Positions 10,141 through 20,510 of a stretch of DNA of 64,000 bases are shown in pieces. A program made the translations under genes and the position numbers. This stretch comes from Candidatus Nanopelagicus sp. (GTDB lineage: Bacteria; Actinomycetota; Actinomycetes; Nanopelagicales; Nanopelagicaceae), in contig JAEMTE010000001.1 in NCBI GenBank assembly GCA_016462445.1, forward strand, positions 26,133 through 90,132, written 5' to 3'. The number at the start of each line of letters is the position of its first letter. Within the stretch, counting starts at the first letter, position 1. The notes below the pieces were generated by a model. That model ran no database searches, was not told the origin of the DNA, and worked only from the letters and a program-made list of their open reading frames with translations.

Positions 10141-11436
10141 TTATCCCTCAATTCGTTCAATTACTAATGGTAATCGCTTTACTGGATCATTTTGGTCACC
10201 AATTGAAAATGCACCAACTAAAGCCTCTTTCGCTCGATCAAACCTGGCCGATTCATCACTATGTAAAGTTAAAATACTTTGACCTTCCTTAACAATATCT
10301 CCTGGTTTTGCATGAATCTCAATACCTGCGCCAAGTTGTAAAACTTCACCTTGTTTTTGCCGGCCAGCACCTAGCCGCCAGGCAGCAAATCCCACCTTCA
10401 TTGCATCTAAAGTTAATAATTTTCCAGAAGCATTTGCTTTAATCTCCAACTTTTCCTTAGCAACCGGCAGGGGTGCATCATTATCGCCACCTTGAGCCTT
10501 AATCATCTTGCGCCAAACATCCATTGCCATTCCATTTTTTAATGCAGTAGCCGGATCAACCTTCGGCTTAATTCCAACTGCATCCAGCATCTCATTAGCA
10601 AGTATTAGCGTAAGTTCAACAACATCACTAGGTCCACCACCAGATAGCACCTCAAGGGTTTCTCTAATCTCTAAAGCATTTCCAACAGTTAAACCTAATG
10701 GAATATCCATTGCAGTAACTAGTGCTCTAGTAGTAACTCCTGCACGTTTTCCTAAATCAACCATTGTCTTAGCAAGCAAAGCTGCATCCTTTGGATCACT
10801 CATAAAAGCACCAGAGCCAGTTTTAACATCAAGAACTAAGGCACTTGTTCCTTCTGCAATTTTTTTACTCATAATGGAAGATGCAATTAATGGAATTGCT
10901 TCGACTGTTCCAGTTACATCGCGGAGTGCATAAAGTTTTTTATCAGCAGGGGCAAGGCCAGCACCAGCTGCACAAATTACCGCCCCACACTCTTGAATCA
11001 CCTTTAACATCTCATTATTAGAAAGGTTTGCTTTCCAACCCTTAATAGATTCCAACTTATCTAATGTGCCACCGGTATGACCAAGACCACGACCAGATAG
11101 TTGTGGAACAGCTGCACCACATGCTGCAACTAGCGGCGCAAGTGGCAAAGTAATTTTGTCGCCAACACCACCAGTTGAATGTTTATCAACTGTTGGTCGA
11201 TCTAACATCGACCAGCTCATTTTTTCACCACTTGCAATCATTGCATCAGTCCAGCGAGAGATCTCTTTATTATTCATTCCATTTAAATATATTGCCATTA
11301 GCAAAGCCGACATCTGCTCATCAGCAATTATTCCGCGAGTGTATGCATCTACTACCCAGTCGATTTGTTCATTACTTAACTCTTGCTTGTCACGCTTTGC
11401 TGAAATTATCTCTACCGCTGCAAATCTTTCACTCAT
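10141..11436 (-). CDS. deoA: Thymidine/pyrimidine-nucleoside phosphorylase
   Basis: VDKHSTGGVGDKITLPLAPLVAACGAAVPQLSGRGLGHTGGTLDKLE signature. Confidence 0.96.
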   Translation of the reverse strand: MSERFAAVEIISAKRDKQELSNEQIDWVVDAYTRGIIADEQMSALLMAIYLNGMNNKEISRWTDAMIASGEKMSWSMLDRPTVDKHSTGGVGDKITLPLAPLVAACGAAVPQLSGRGLGHTGGTLDKLESIKGWKANLSNNEMLKVIQECGAVICAAGAGLAPADKKLYALRDVTGTVEAIPLIASSIMSKKIAEGTSALVLDVKTGSGAFMSDPKDAALLAKTMVDLGKRAGVTTRALVTAMDIPLGLTVGNALEIRETLEVLSGGGPSDVVELTLILANEMLDAVGIKPKVDPATALKNGMAMDVWRKMIKAQGGDNDAPLPVAKEKLEIKANASGKLLTLDAMKVGFAAWRLGAGRQKQGEVLQLGAGIEIHAKPGDIVKEGQSILTLHSDESARFDRAKEALVGAFSIGDQNDPVKRLPLVIERIEG

Positions 11437-11823
11437 TTATTTCAGATCCTCAGGGCCAAACGCCCAAGGTAGCAATGTTGAAAAAGGTTTTGGCCCATCT
11501 GGTGTCATAAACAACATCTCATTGCCACCATGCTCAAATAGTAATTGACGACATCTTCCGCATGGAGATAAGTACTCTCCATTTCCATCAACGCAAACAA
11601 CCGCAATTAATCGACCGCCACCTGTTGCAGTTAAAGAGGAAACTAATCCACACTCAGCGCATAACCCAACACCATAACTTGCGTTCTCGCTATTGCAGCC
11701 AACAACAATTCGACCATCAGAGACTAGGCCTGCTACTCCTACTTTAAATTTTGAGTATGGCGCATAAGCATTCTTCATAACTTCTTTTGCGGCCTGATGC
11801 AGCTGATCCCAATTTATTTCCAT
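11437..11823 (-). CDS. cdd: Cytidine deaminase
   Basis: AYAPYSKFKVGVAG, ENASYGVGLCAE, SPCGRCRQLLFE zinc motifs. Confidence 0.95.
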   Translation of the reverse strand: MEINWDQLHQAAKEVMKNAYAPYSKFKVGVAGLVSDGRIVVGCNSENASYGVGLCAECGLVSSLTATGGGRLIAVVCVDGNGEYLSPCGRCRQLLFEHGGNEMLFMTPDGPKPFSTLLPWAFGPEDLK

Positions 11824-11848
11824 GGGGTAATTCTCCTACGAAACTTAA

Positions 11849-13117
11849 CTATTTATTACCGCGGGTATATGGGATTCCATCTGCAGCAGGAGCGCGTACA
11901 CGCCCAACTACCCCTGATACAGCAATAATCGTTGCTACATATGGAACCATCAACATAAATTCTGATGGAATTGGTACGCCAATGATGGTTAGTGTGCCTT
12001 GTAAGTTGTCAGCAAAACCGAAGAATAGCGCCGCAATTACCGCACCCTTTGGTGTCCACTTTCCAAAGATTAAACCTGCAAGTGCAATAAAACCTGCACC
12101 AGCAGTCATTTGCTTAGTAAAGCCACCTACAGAGCCAACTGTGAAATATGCGCCACCAATACCGGCAACAAATCCAGCTAATATCACATTCCAAAATCGC
12201 AATCTATTCACATTAATTCCTACAGAATCAGCTGCGATAGGCATCTCACCGATTGCTCTTGTTCGCAGCCCCCATCTTGACTTAAATAATGCAATCTGAA
12301 TTGCAATTACTATCAAATACATAAAATAAATAATGATTGTCTGATTAAAGAGCACTGGCCCAATAATTGGAATCTTAGAAAGTATCGGAATTGCTATCGC
12401 TGAAAAACTTGGTCCAGTATTCCAAGTTGCTTCATAAGGGATTAATAGCTCTGTATAAATAAATCCAGTAAATCCAATTACTAACACATTTATAACAAAG
12501 CCAATAATTACCTGATCAACTGCATATTTAATGGCAAATACTGCAAGCAATAAGGAAATCAATGCACCCGCAAATGGTGCTGCTACTAGCCCCCAAATTG
12601 AACTCTTAGTTAAACTTGCGACAATACCTGATACGAAAGCTGCGGCAAGTAATTGTCCTTCTATGGCAATATTAATTACTCCTGATTTTTCACAAAGCAA
12701 ACCAGACATTGAACCAAAAATTAAGGGCACTGAAAGCATAAGCGCACCCTGCAATAAACCAGTGAATGGAATGAATTTACCGCTAGCTGCCCAGCAAAGA
12801 AATGCCATAGTGAAGCTAAAACCAAAGATAAAGCTGGAAAGGCTAAGGGTGCGCTTTGATCTAAGTTGTAAATACCCTACTAATACTCCAATTACCGATA
12901 ATAGAAGAAATATTCCTGCACCTGTTTTTGAAGCGATAACCCACTCTTTTATAAGCTTCCACTCATCGCCAACAATAAATCCAAATGTAATTGGTTCAGT
13001 TTTCTCAGAATTGAAGTAAAAAACATACGCCCCAAATAGCGTTAAAACAAACATAGTAATTAATCCACGAAGCTGGCGACGTTGTTGAACGGTTAGGTTA
13101 TTCATCAGCCATTCCAA
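11849..13117 (-). CDS. ABC transporter permease, nucleoside/BMP type
   Basis: Multi-TM; EKSGVINIAIEGQLLAAAF and AGAGFIALAGLIFGKWTPKGAV are typical of this permease family. Confidence 0.88.
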   Translation of the reverse strand: MEWLMNNLTVQQRRQLRGLITMFVLTLFGAYVFYFNSEKTEPITFGFIVGDEWKLIKEWVIASKTGAGIFLLLSVIGVLVGYLQLRSKRTLSLSSFIFGFSFTMAFLCWAASGKFIPFTGLLQGALMLSVPLIFGSMSGLLCEKSGVINIAIEGQLLAAAFVSGIVASLTKSSIWGLVAAPFAGALISLLLAVFAIKYAVDQVIIGFVINVLVIGFTGFIYTELLIPYEATWNTGPSFSAIAIPILSKIPIIGPVLFNQTIIIYFMYLIVIAIQIALFKSRWGLRTRAIGEMPIAADSVGINVNRLRFWNVILAGFVAGIGGAYFTVGSVGGFTKQMTAGAGFIALAGLIFGKWTPKGAVIAALFFGFADNLQGTLTIIGVPIPSEFMLMVPYVATIIAVSGVVGRVRAPAADGIPYTRGNK

Positions 13118-14274
13118 CCTTTGGCAGTTAATGTCTTCTCTGCTGAAGTATTTCTTAATCGGAAAATACCTTTTATAAGCGCTGGAGCTGCAATAAATAA
13201 GACAATTAATGCCTGTATGACCTGGATTATTTCTGCTGGGGTACCGGTATTAGATTGAAGTGTGACACCACCTGTTCGCAAAGCCGCGAATAAAAATGCA
13301 GCTACAACAGTGCCCAGTGGGGCTGCTCTACCCAATAATGCGACAGTAATTGCATCAAAACCAAGTGAGCCGCCTATTCCACTTGTTAATGCATACTCAG
13401 TACCAAGAACGTGTACAGCGCCCCCTAGCCCAGCAAGTGCACCACATAAGACCATAGTTAAAGTTGTTACAAATGGGATTGAAATACCGGCAGATCTTGC
13501 AGCATTTGAATTAGATCCTACCGCTCTAAATTTAAACCCTAAAGTGCTCTTTGTTAGTAGCCACCAAACAAGTAATGCAGCAAGTAAAGCAATAAATATT
13601 CCTGCATGAATTCGTAAATCTTTTCCTAACAATAGGGGCAATCTGGAATTCTCACTAACCTCTGGGGCTATTGGATCAATTCGACCCGGACGCAGAAAAA
13701 ATGTTGTCTTTAGCAACCAAAGAATAAAAAATCCAGCAATATAGTTAAGCATAATTGTAACAATTACTTCATGTGCGCCAGTTTTAGCTTTTAATAAACC
13801 AACAATGCCACCATAGATTCCTGCAAGAAACACGCCAGCTAGAATTGAGGCGATTGGATGAATTACTGGTGGAAGGTCAAAGTGAAAGCCAACATAAGAG
13901 GCGCCGATTGCACCAAAAATAAATTGTCCTTGTGCACCTATATTAAATAAACCAGATCTGAAGGCTAATGTAACTGCAAGTCCAGTAAGTATTAATGGTG
14001 TGGCTGTGACAATAGTTTCTGATAAAGGATAAAAACCTTTAAAGAAGGATTCTCCTCTAGCCAGATTGATATCATAAATTGAACCTTGAAAAACAGCCAA
14101 GTATGAGTTACCGATTTTTGCACCTGCAGAAGTTAAAAATTTACCTGGGGATTTAATATTACTCATTACCTCAGGATCAGAAAATACAATTATTAAACCC
14201 CCAATAAAGAACGCAAAAATAAAGGCGAAAATTGGTAACAATATATTGTTCTTAATTTTTTCAATTTTAACCAT
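13105..14274 (-). CDS. ABC transporter permease, nucleoside/BMP type
   Basis: FRSGLFNIGAQGQFIFGAIGA, GAHEVIVTIMLNYIAGF motifs; overlaps the partner permease. Confidence 0.88.
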   Translation of the reverse strand: MVKIEKIKNNILLPIFAFIFAFFIGGLIIVFSDPEVMSNIKSPGKFLTSAGAKIGNSYLAVFQGSIYDINLARGESFFKGFYPLSETIVTATPLILTGLAVTLAFRSGLFNIGAQGQFIFGAIGASYVGFHFDLPPVIHPIASILAGVFLAGIYGGIVGLLKAKTGAHEVIVTIMLNYIAGFFILWLLKTTFFLRPGRIDPIAPEVSENSRLPLLLGKDLRIHAGIFIALLAALLVWWLLTKSTLGFKFRAVGSNSNAARSAGISIPFVTTLTMVLCGALAGLGGAVHVLGTEYALTSGIGGSLGFDAITVALLGRAAPLGTVVAAFLFAALRTGGVTLQSNTGTPAEIIQVIQALIVLFIAAPALIKGIFRLRNTSAEKTLTAKGWNG

Positions 14275-15768
14275 TTACTTTATACCTGCCATCATCAAAC
14301 CAAGCTTTTCTCTAGCAACACTTGGATCAACTACTCCTAGGATTTCACCCTTATAGATAACTGCAATTCGATCAGCCAGTGCAGTAACTTCATCAAGCTC
14401 AGTGCTAATAAGCAATACTGCGCGCCCAGCATTTCGCTCTGCCAGTAAGCGCTCATGCACAAATTCAATTGATCCAACATCAAGTCCTCTAGTTGGCTGA
14501 GCTGCTATAACTAACTTAACTGTTCTAGATAATTCACGAGCTAAAACAACTTTCTGTTTATTTCCACCGGAGAGGGAATTCGCAGTATCAAAAATGCTTT
14601 GAGCTCTGATATCAAACTCTTTCTTAAGCGCTGTTGCATTGCTTGCAATATCAGTGGCGGATAGCTGCCCTAAACTTGCAAATGGTTTTGTGTCATGAGT
14701 ATCAAGTATTAAATTCTCAGCAATTGTAAAGCTCCCGATCAGACCATCTACTTCGCGAGATTCTGGTATGTAAGCAATACCTGAATTTAAGGTCTGATTA
14801 ACTGATTTGCCTAATATTTCAACACCTTCTAACTTAACAGAGCCAGTTATATTCTCCCCTAGGTTCATAATTGCCCGAACTAATTCAGTTTGTCCATTAC
14901 CTTGCACACCAGCTATTGCCAGTATCTCACCGGCTTTAATATCTAGGTTTAAATTCTTTATAATTGCACGTCCTGCAAAATCATGAATATTTAAATCAGT
15001 AACACTTAAAACATTTGCCCCTGCAGTAGAAATTGAGCGATTTGGAGTTAAATCAACTGGGCGTCCCACCATTAAGTTGGCAAGCTCTTCTTGTGTTGTA
15101 GAAGGGGTTGCAGTACCTACTACTTTTCCTAATCTAATAATTGTTATTTGGTCAGCTACCGCTTTAACTTCCCGAAGTTTATGGGTAATGAATATTATCG
15201 ATGTGCCTTTAGCTTTGAGAATTTTCATCATATTTAGTAATTCATCGGTCTCTTGTGGAGTTAAGACTGCAGTTGGTTCATCTAAAATTAATACTTTGGC
15301 TTCATACATTAAGGCTCGAATTATCTCTACTCGTTGCTGAACTCCTACTGGTAAATTTTCAATTAAATCATCAGGATTTATCTCAAACTTAAATTCAGTA
15401 GCAATTTTATTTATTTGCTCTTTTGCTTCTGTTAGCGAAAGTAATCCTCGCTTTGAAGTTTCATGCCCTAATACAATATTTTCGGCAACTGTAAATACAG
15501 GAACCAACATAAAGTGCTGATGAACCATACCAATACCAACATTAAGCGCATCAGATGGCTCATTTATCTTTACTTCATTTCCATCTACCCAAATACTTCC
15601 AGAATCTGCTTGTAACAATCCATAAACAATATTCATGAGAGTTGATTTGCCGGCACCATTTTCACCCAAGATGGCATGGATTTCACCTTTTGCAACTTTA
15701 AGATCTATTGAATCATTGGCAGTTAAATCACCAAAAGTTTTAGTGATTGCTTTTAACTCCAGTGACAT
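14275..15768 (-). CDS. ABC transporter ATP-binding protein with two ATPase domains (nucleoside/BMP type)
   Basis: Walker A GENGAGKSTL; VQGNGQTELVRAIM; LSGGNKQKVVLARELS in the C-terminal domain. Confidence 0.92.
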   Translation of the reverse strand: MSLELKAITKTFGDLTANDSIDLKVAKGEIHAILGENGAGKSTLMNIVYGLLQADSGSIWVDGNEVKINEPSDALNVGIGMVHQHFMLVPVFTVAENIVLGHETSKRGLLSLTEAKEQINKIATEFKFEINPDDLIENLPVGVQQRVEIIRALMYEAKVLILDEPTAVLTPQETDELLNMMKILKAKGTSIIFITHKLREVKAVADQITIIRLGKVVGTATPSTTQEELANLMVGRPVDLTPNRSISTAGANVLSVTDLNIHDFAGRAIIKNLNLDIKAGEILAIAGVQGNGQTELVRAIMNLGENITGSVKLEGVEILGKSVNQTLNSGIAYIPESREVDGLIGSFTIAENLILDTHDTKPFASLGQLSATDIASNATALKKEFDIRAQSIFDTANSLSGGNKQKVVLARELSRTVKLVIAAQPTRGLDVGSIEFVHERLLAERNAGRAVLLISTELDEVTALADRIAVIYKGEILGVVDPSVAREKLGLMMAGIK

Positions 15769-15800
15769 TTATGCCTCAATTCAAGTTCATTAAAATAAAA

Positions 15801-15830
15801 CTGGGTGAGTTAATTTCTTAACTCACCCAG
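15801..15830 (-). terminator. Intrinsic terminator/attenuator-like hairpin between the BMP-protein gene and the ABC ATPase gene
   Basis: Perfect 13-bp stem CTGGGTGAGTTAA/TTAACTCACCCAG with a GAAA loop on the minus strand, followed by TTTTATTTT. Confidence 0.85.
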
Positions 15831-15865
15831 CGATCTTACCGATCGACCATCAATTAGTCGATCAA

Positions 15866-16915
15866 TTACTTAGCAGAGATATATCCATTCGCTACGTTAG
15901 TTTGAAGATCTTTTAACTCACTTATTAGTTTAGGTGAGATAGATGCCTTCATTGGAGAATAAAATGGTGATAAACCAACACCCTTATTCTTTAGTGTTCC
16001 AACATATAGCGCGTTTGTGAACTTGCCGTCATAAGCTTCTTTAACAGCAGATTGTACAGATTCACTCAATCCCTTAAGTACTGATATCAAAATGACCTTG
16101 TCATATTGAGGTGCAGTAAAGTGGAAATCTGCGTCAACTCCGATAGTTACAGACTTGCCAGATTTCAAACTGTTTTCAGCAGTTGTTGCTCCTAAACCAC
16201 CGGCGACAGGGAAAATTACATCTGCACCTTGTAGTTCGAAGTTTTGTGAGATTGAAAGCGCTTTATTAGTGCTAGAAAAATCTCCAACCATTGTGCCAGC
16301 ACTTGGTTTAGCAGGATCCCAACCAAGAACCTTTACAGATTTACCATGGATGTCGTTGTAGTACGCAACACCTTTAGCAAAGCCATCCATAAAGATTGTA
16401 ACTGTTGGGTATGGTGCTCCGCCGTAAGTTGCAACTACGTTTGACTTTGAGTATCCAGCTGCTAGGAAACCAGCAAGGAATGAGTTCTCATTTGTATTAA
16501 AAGTTAATCCCTTTACATTTGGGATCTTAGTTGAGAAATTCTTTAAACCATCATGGTCAACAATTGCGTACTTAACTGATGGGTTTGCTTCTGCGGAAGC
16601 AATAATTGCATCAGCAACTGCAAAGCCAACACCAATAATTAATGTACATTTCTTATCAACAAACTTCTTGATATTTGGGCCGTACTCAGAAGATGATGCT
16701 GCTGGTAAGTACTCAACAGTTGATGCCCATCCCTTTTTCTTAGAGGCAGTAGCACCTGCCCACGAGGTCTGATTAAATGACTTATCATTAATGCCGCCAG
16801 TATCTAGCGCAATGCAAACCTTCTGTTTTGTTGCAGCATTTGCTGGAGCAACTGCTACAGATGTAACTAATGAAGCGGCTGCTATAGCCACAATTACTTT
16901 ATATGATTTTTTCAA
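15866..16915 (-). CDS. BMP-family substrate-binding protein (nucleoside uptake)
   Basis: TTG start proposed at 16915 with GGGAGGGA SD just upstream. MKKSYKVIVAIAAASLVTSVAVAPANA signal peptide; CIALDTGGINDKSFNQTSWAGA is the BMP motif. Confidence 0.88.
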   Translation of the reverse strand: MKKSYKVIVAIAAASLVTSVAVAPANAATKQKVCIALDTGGINDKSFNQTSWAGATASKKKGWASTVEYLPAASSSEYGPNIKKFVDKKCTLIIGVGFAVADAIIASAEANPSVKYAIVDHDGLKNFSTKIPNVKGLTFNTNENSFLAGFLAAGYSKSNVVATYGGAPYPTVTIFMDGFAKGVAYYNDIHGKSVKVLGWDPAKPSAGTMVGDFSSTNKALSISQNFELQGADVIFPVAGGLGATTAENSLKSGKSVTIGVDADFHFTAPQYDKVILISVLKGLSESVQSAVKEAYDGKFTNALYVGTLKNKGVGLSPFYSPMKASISPKLISELKDLQTNVANGYISAK

Positions 16916-17049
16916 AATCCCTCCCAAGGACTTAGGACCCAAAAGGTTTGGGTAATCGTAGGGTGACTCTAGCGGGCAGATACCTTGATAGTTAAAAGGC
17001 ACTCAATCTGAATTATTACGATTTCTTTAGATTAGATTAAAGCCTAACT

Positions 17050-18054
17050 TTAGGGTTTAAAGTTTTTAACCTTCCCAGCCTTTATTCCTGCAGAAATTGT
17101 AAGAATTTTTGCCGGTAAGACCGATCCGCTAACTAGCTTCACCAATAGACCGCCATCTTTAAGGTTGTAACGGTGGCCATAGATGCCTTTCTTACTATCT
17201 AAGATATCTAACATGCTTTTTCCTGCTATCTCAGTTGAAATCAACTGTTCAACCGCTAGATCAAACCTCTTACTAACTACTAAATATTGATTCTTTTTGC
17301 CAATCGGAAAGTTTAAAAAGTACTGATCAGGAAGAAGTCCAGAGATTAATACCTTTTTACTATTGCCATTACTGGCGGCGATGGTAGAGATAACCTCATC
17401 TGATCTTGCCCAGGTTGAAAATATTTGATCAACGCCGGCTGTAACCTGAGTCTTAACCTCATCAGCAACTGATTCATCAAGTAATTTACTACTCACCTTA
17501 ATCTTTGAATTTGCAGCTACCGCTCCCTTAGAAAATACCTGGGCATAATTAACTGTACTTACCTCAGATTTATCACCGATAAATCCAATCTTTCCGCTTT
17601 TACTTGCCAACGCGAGGGCGGCTGCAGCTAGATATATACCCTCCTCGGTTGCAAATGAGAGGTTTGAAACATTGGTCATAGCCACAGATTGATCATCGAT
17701 TATTGCAAATTGGGTGTTAGGAAACTCAACTGAGATTCGCCTGACTGTGTCAGCATAACCTGCGCCGACACAAATAATTAATTGATACTTATTTTTTGCT
17801 AGAAATCTAACTCTAGTAATTCGATCCCCTAATGTGCCATCGGTGATCTGCTCTCTTACATCAAGGCGGGAGAGATTATTCTTTTTTATTGCTCTTTCTA
17901 GCCCCAAAGATGCAAGATCATTGATTCCGTTATCACCTTTGCCCCCAGCCTCATAGGCAATGGCAATCTTTATGCCCGCTGCTTGAGTTGATGGAGAAAG
18001 TAGTGTGGTACTTAGAAAGATTGCGATAAGTAATGCTGTAAATCGTTTAGCCAT
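17050..18054 (-). CDS. Second BMP-family substrate-binding protein
   Basis: Signal peptide ...[32 protein letters not shown] and [29 protein letters not shown] resemble BMP proteins. Confidence 0.78.
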   Translation of the reverse strand: MAKRFTALLIAIFLSTTLLSPSTQAAGIKIAIAYEAGGKGDNGINDLASLGLERAIKKNNLSRLDVREQITDGTLGDRITRVRFLAKNKYQLIICVGAGYADTVRRISVEFPNTQFAIIDDQSVAMTNVSNLSFATEEGIYLAAAALALASKSGKIGFIGDKSEVSTVNYAQVFSKGAVAANSKIKVSSKLLDESVADEVKTQVTAGVDQIFSTWARSDEVISTIAASNGNSKKVLISGLLPDQYFLNFPIGKKNQYLVVSKRFDLAVEQLISTEIAGKSMLDILDSKKGIYGHRYNLKDGGLLVKLVSGSVLPAKILTISAGIKAGKVKNFKP

Positions 18055-19054
18055 TTTTAATCAGACCTAGAGCAGCATAAGCATCAGCCAGTGTTTTACT
18101 AGCAACCTCATTTGCTTTATCTGCTCCACTCTTTAAGATTCTAAGTAGTTCACTTTGATCACCCATCAACTCTTCAGTTCGTTTACGAATTGGATCTAAA
18201 GCGGCAACCACAATCTCGCCGACTTGAGTTTTAAAATCTCCATACCCTTTGCCAGCAAACTCACTTTCAATATCTTTAATTGATTTACCGGAGAATGCAG
18301 AGTGAATTGTTAAAAGATTTGAAATACCTGCTTTTTCCTTCTCATCATACTTAACCTCTTTACCTGTATCAGTTACTGAGGATTTAAACTTCTTAATTGT
18401 TACCTCAGGTAAATCCAGTAGCTCAATCACACCAGACATAGAATTAGCAGATTTGCTCATCTTGGCAGTTGGATCTTGTAAATCATTTATTTTGGCAAGT
18501 GATTTAATTATTTGAGCTTGTGGAATATTGAAAACCTCTTTGTATTTACTATTAAATCTTTGTCCTAAGTCTCTAGTTAATTCAATGTGCTGGCGTTGAT
18601 CCTCACCTACTGGTACAAAATCTGCCTGATATAACAATATGTCTGCTGCTTGCAAAATTGGGTAGGTGAACAATCCAACATTAGTGCGATCATTTCCACC
18701 CTTTTGTGATTTATCTTTAAATTGGGTCATCCGCCCTGCTTCGCCAAATCCAGTTAAGCACTCAAGCACCCAGGCTAATTGATTATGTGCTGGCACATGA
18801 GATTGAATAAATAATGTGCACTGTTTTGGGTCAACTCCAATAGCAATTAATTGAGCCGCCGATAAAAGTGTTCGTCTTTCTAATAATTTTGGATCAGTTT
18901 CTACAGTAAGCGCGTGCAAATCAACCACGCAGTAAAAAGCATCATTGTCTTTCTGTAGCGCCACCCATTGCTTAAGGGCGCCAAGATAGTTACCAAGATG
19001 AAATGAATCATGGGTTGGTTGGATGCCCGATAGAACTCGCTTTTTACTCATCAC
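18047..19054 (-). CDS. trpS: Tryptophanyl-tRNA synthetase
   Basis: [44 protein letters not shown] (KMSKS) motifs. Confidence 0.97.
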   Translation of the reverse strand: MMSKKRVLSGIQPTHDSFHLGNYLGALKQWVALQKDNDAFYCVVDLHALTVETDPKLLERRTLLSAAQLIAIGVDPKQCTLFIQSHVPAHNQLAWVLECLTGFGEAGRMTQFKDKSQKGGNDRTNVGLFTYPILQAADILLYQADFVPVGEDQRQHIELTRDLGQRFNSKYKEVFNIPQAQIIKSLAKINDLQDPTAKMSKSANSMSGVIELLDLPEVTIKKFKSSVTDTGKEVKYDEKEKAGISNLLTIHSAFSGKSIKDIESEFAGKGYGDFKTQVGEIVVAALDPIRKRTEELMGDQSELLRILKSGADKANEVASKTLADAYAALGLIKNG

Positions 19055-20340
19055 TTCACATCATCTCTAGCAAGTAATAACTTGCCAACCTGCTTGCCAT
19101 TCATGCTAGTAATTGTAAAGCGTGCCCCATTGATTCGAATCGCATCATTAACTTGAGCAATTCGGCCTAAATAATGAGTAACAAACTCGCTCACAGTTTC
19201 ATATGGGCCAGCTGGCAACAAAATACCCTTAGATTCTAAAAGCTCTGCAAGTAAAACTTGGCCATTAACTTCAGTATCACCAGCCTGAGCCTTAGATTGT
19301 GGCGCTACTTCATGAGCATCATATTCATCTTGAATCTGTCCAATTAAACATTCAACTAAATTTTCAAGGGTAATAATTCCATTTGTGCCACCATTTTTAT
19401 CAAGCACAATTGCAATATGTTGCCCTTTACTACGCATCTCAGTTAATGCTTGCAATACCCCACTAGTCCTAGGTAAAAACATTATATTTCTTACAATCTC
19501 CATAATTGTTAGTTGAGCATCATCTAACTTTGGATCTAATAAATCTCTGGCATGCAAAAATCCAATTACATCATCACCGCTTCCTCGAACAACTGGATAA
19601 CGAGAATGGGTAAGTTTTACTACAATTTTTCTGGCTTGGGAAATAGTTAATGATGCATCTAGAAAATCGACCTCAGATCTTGGCACCATTACCTCATGAA
19701 TTAATCGATCACTAGATTTAAATACCTCAGTAACAATTTCACGCTCTTCTTTAGTTAAATCTGCATGCCCACTAACTAAATCCATTAACTCAGCTTCAGA
19801 AATCTGATCTCGGGGAGTTTTTGTATCGATACGAAATAGTTTCATTACCAAATCAGTTGAGTGAGAGACTAGCCAAATAATTGGTTTAAATGCGATTGCG
19901 ATTCGATCAATTGTTGCAGCAGAGGCGAGCGCAATTGCCTCAGTCTTATAAAGGGCAAGCCGTTTTGGTACTAACTCACCAAATACTAAGGATATATAGG
20001 CAATCACTAAGGTGATGCCGACAATAGATAAAATCTCACTGCTACCACTTGAGATACCCAACTGCTCAAACTTTGGAATTACATATTGTCCTAACTGTTC
20101 AGCACCAAGGGCGGCTGATAAAAATCCACAAACAGTTATTCCTACTTGAGCAGCAGCTAAAAATCTATTTGGGTGCTTAGTTAAGGCAGCTACTCGGGCG
20201 CCACGTTTTCCCATACTTGCGATCTGTTTGATTTGAGACTCACGCAGTGAGATCAGAGCAATTTCTGCGGCAACAAAGATTCCGCCCACCCCAATCAAAG
20301 CTAAAACGATTGCGATGCTTTTTAAAGCGCCATCAGCCAT
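19051..20340 (-). CDS. CNNM/CorC-like (hemolysin C family) membrane protein with CBS domains
   Basis: Start placed at [49 protein letters not shown]; a TATCAT-N7-ATG promoter signature sits directly upstream. Confidence 0.85.
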   Translation of the reverse strand: MADGALKSIAIVLALIGVGGIFVAAEIALISLRESQIKQIASMGKRGARVAALTKHPNRFLAAAQVGITVCGFLSAALGAEQLGQYVIPKFEQLGISSGSSEILSIVGITLVIAYISLVFGELVPKRLALYKTEAIALASAATIDRIAIAFKPIIWLVSHSTDLVMKLFRIDTKTPRDQISEAELMDLVSGHADLTKEEREIVTEVFKSSDRLIHEVMVPRSEVDFLDASLTISQARKIVVKLTHSRYPVVRGSGDDVIGFLHARDLLDPKLDDAQLTIMEIVRNIMFLPRTSGVLQALTEMRSKGQHIAIVLDKNGGTNGIITLENLVECLIGQIQDEYDAHEVAPQSKAQAGDTEVNGQVLLAELLESKGILLPAGPYETVSEFVTHYLGRIAQVNDAIRINGARFTITSMNGKQVGKLLLARDDVK

Positions 20341-20510
20341 ATATCCAATGATAACTGTGGATAAGCCAGTACCGCTAAGTGAGCGCCTAACCTCGCGCCA
20401 CTTCCCCTTTTCATCCTTTCTGTCGTAACCTTTGCCAACTCTCACAACCGTGAGACCTTCATCCAACGGATCGTCGGGTACGTACCTACCCGGAAGAAGG
20501 AGTGCTAACC

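Noticed and set aside
10508-13019. Long antisense ORFs (141, 130, 170 and 162 aa) opposite deoA, cdd and the ABC permease
   Set aside because: Low-complexity shadow ORFs in the reverse frame of well-recognised genes; no motif and no plausible SD.
16916-17002. N-terminal extension of the BMP protein in the track
   Set aside because: A TTG with a strong GGGAGGGA SD precedes a classical signal peptide (MKKSYKVIVAIAAASL), so the extension is unlikely.
20341-20466. N-terminal extension of the CNNM-like ORF (MDEGLTVVRVGKGYDRKDEKGKW...)
   Set aside because: Hydrophilic extension not typical of the family; a leaderless-type promoter sits directly before the internal ATG at 20340.
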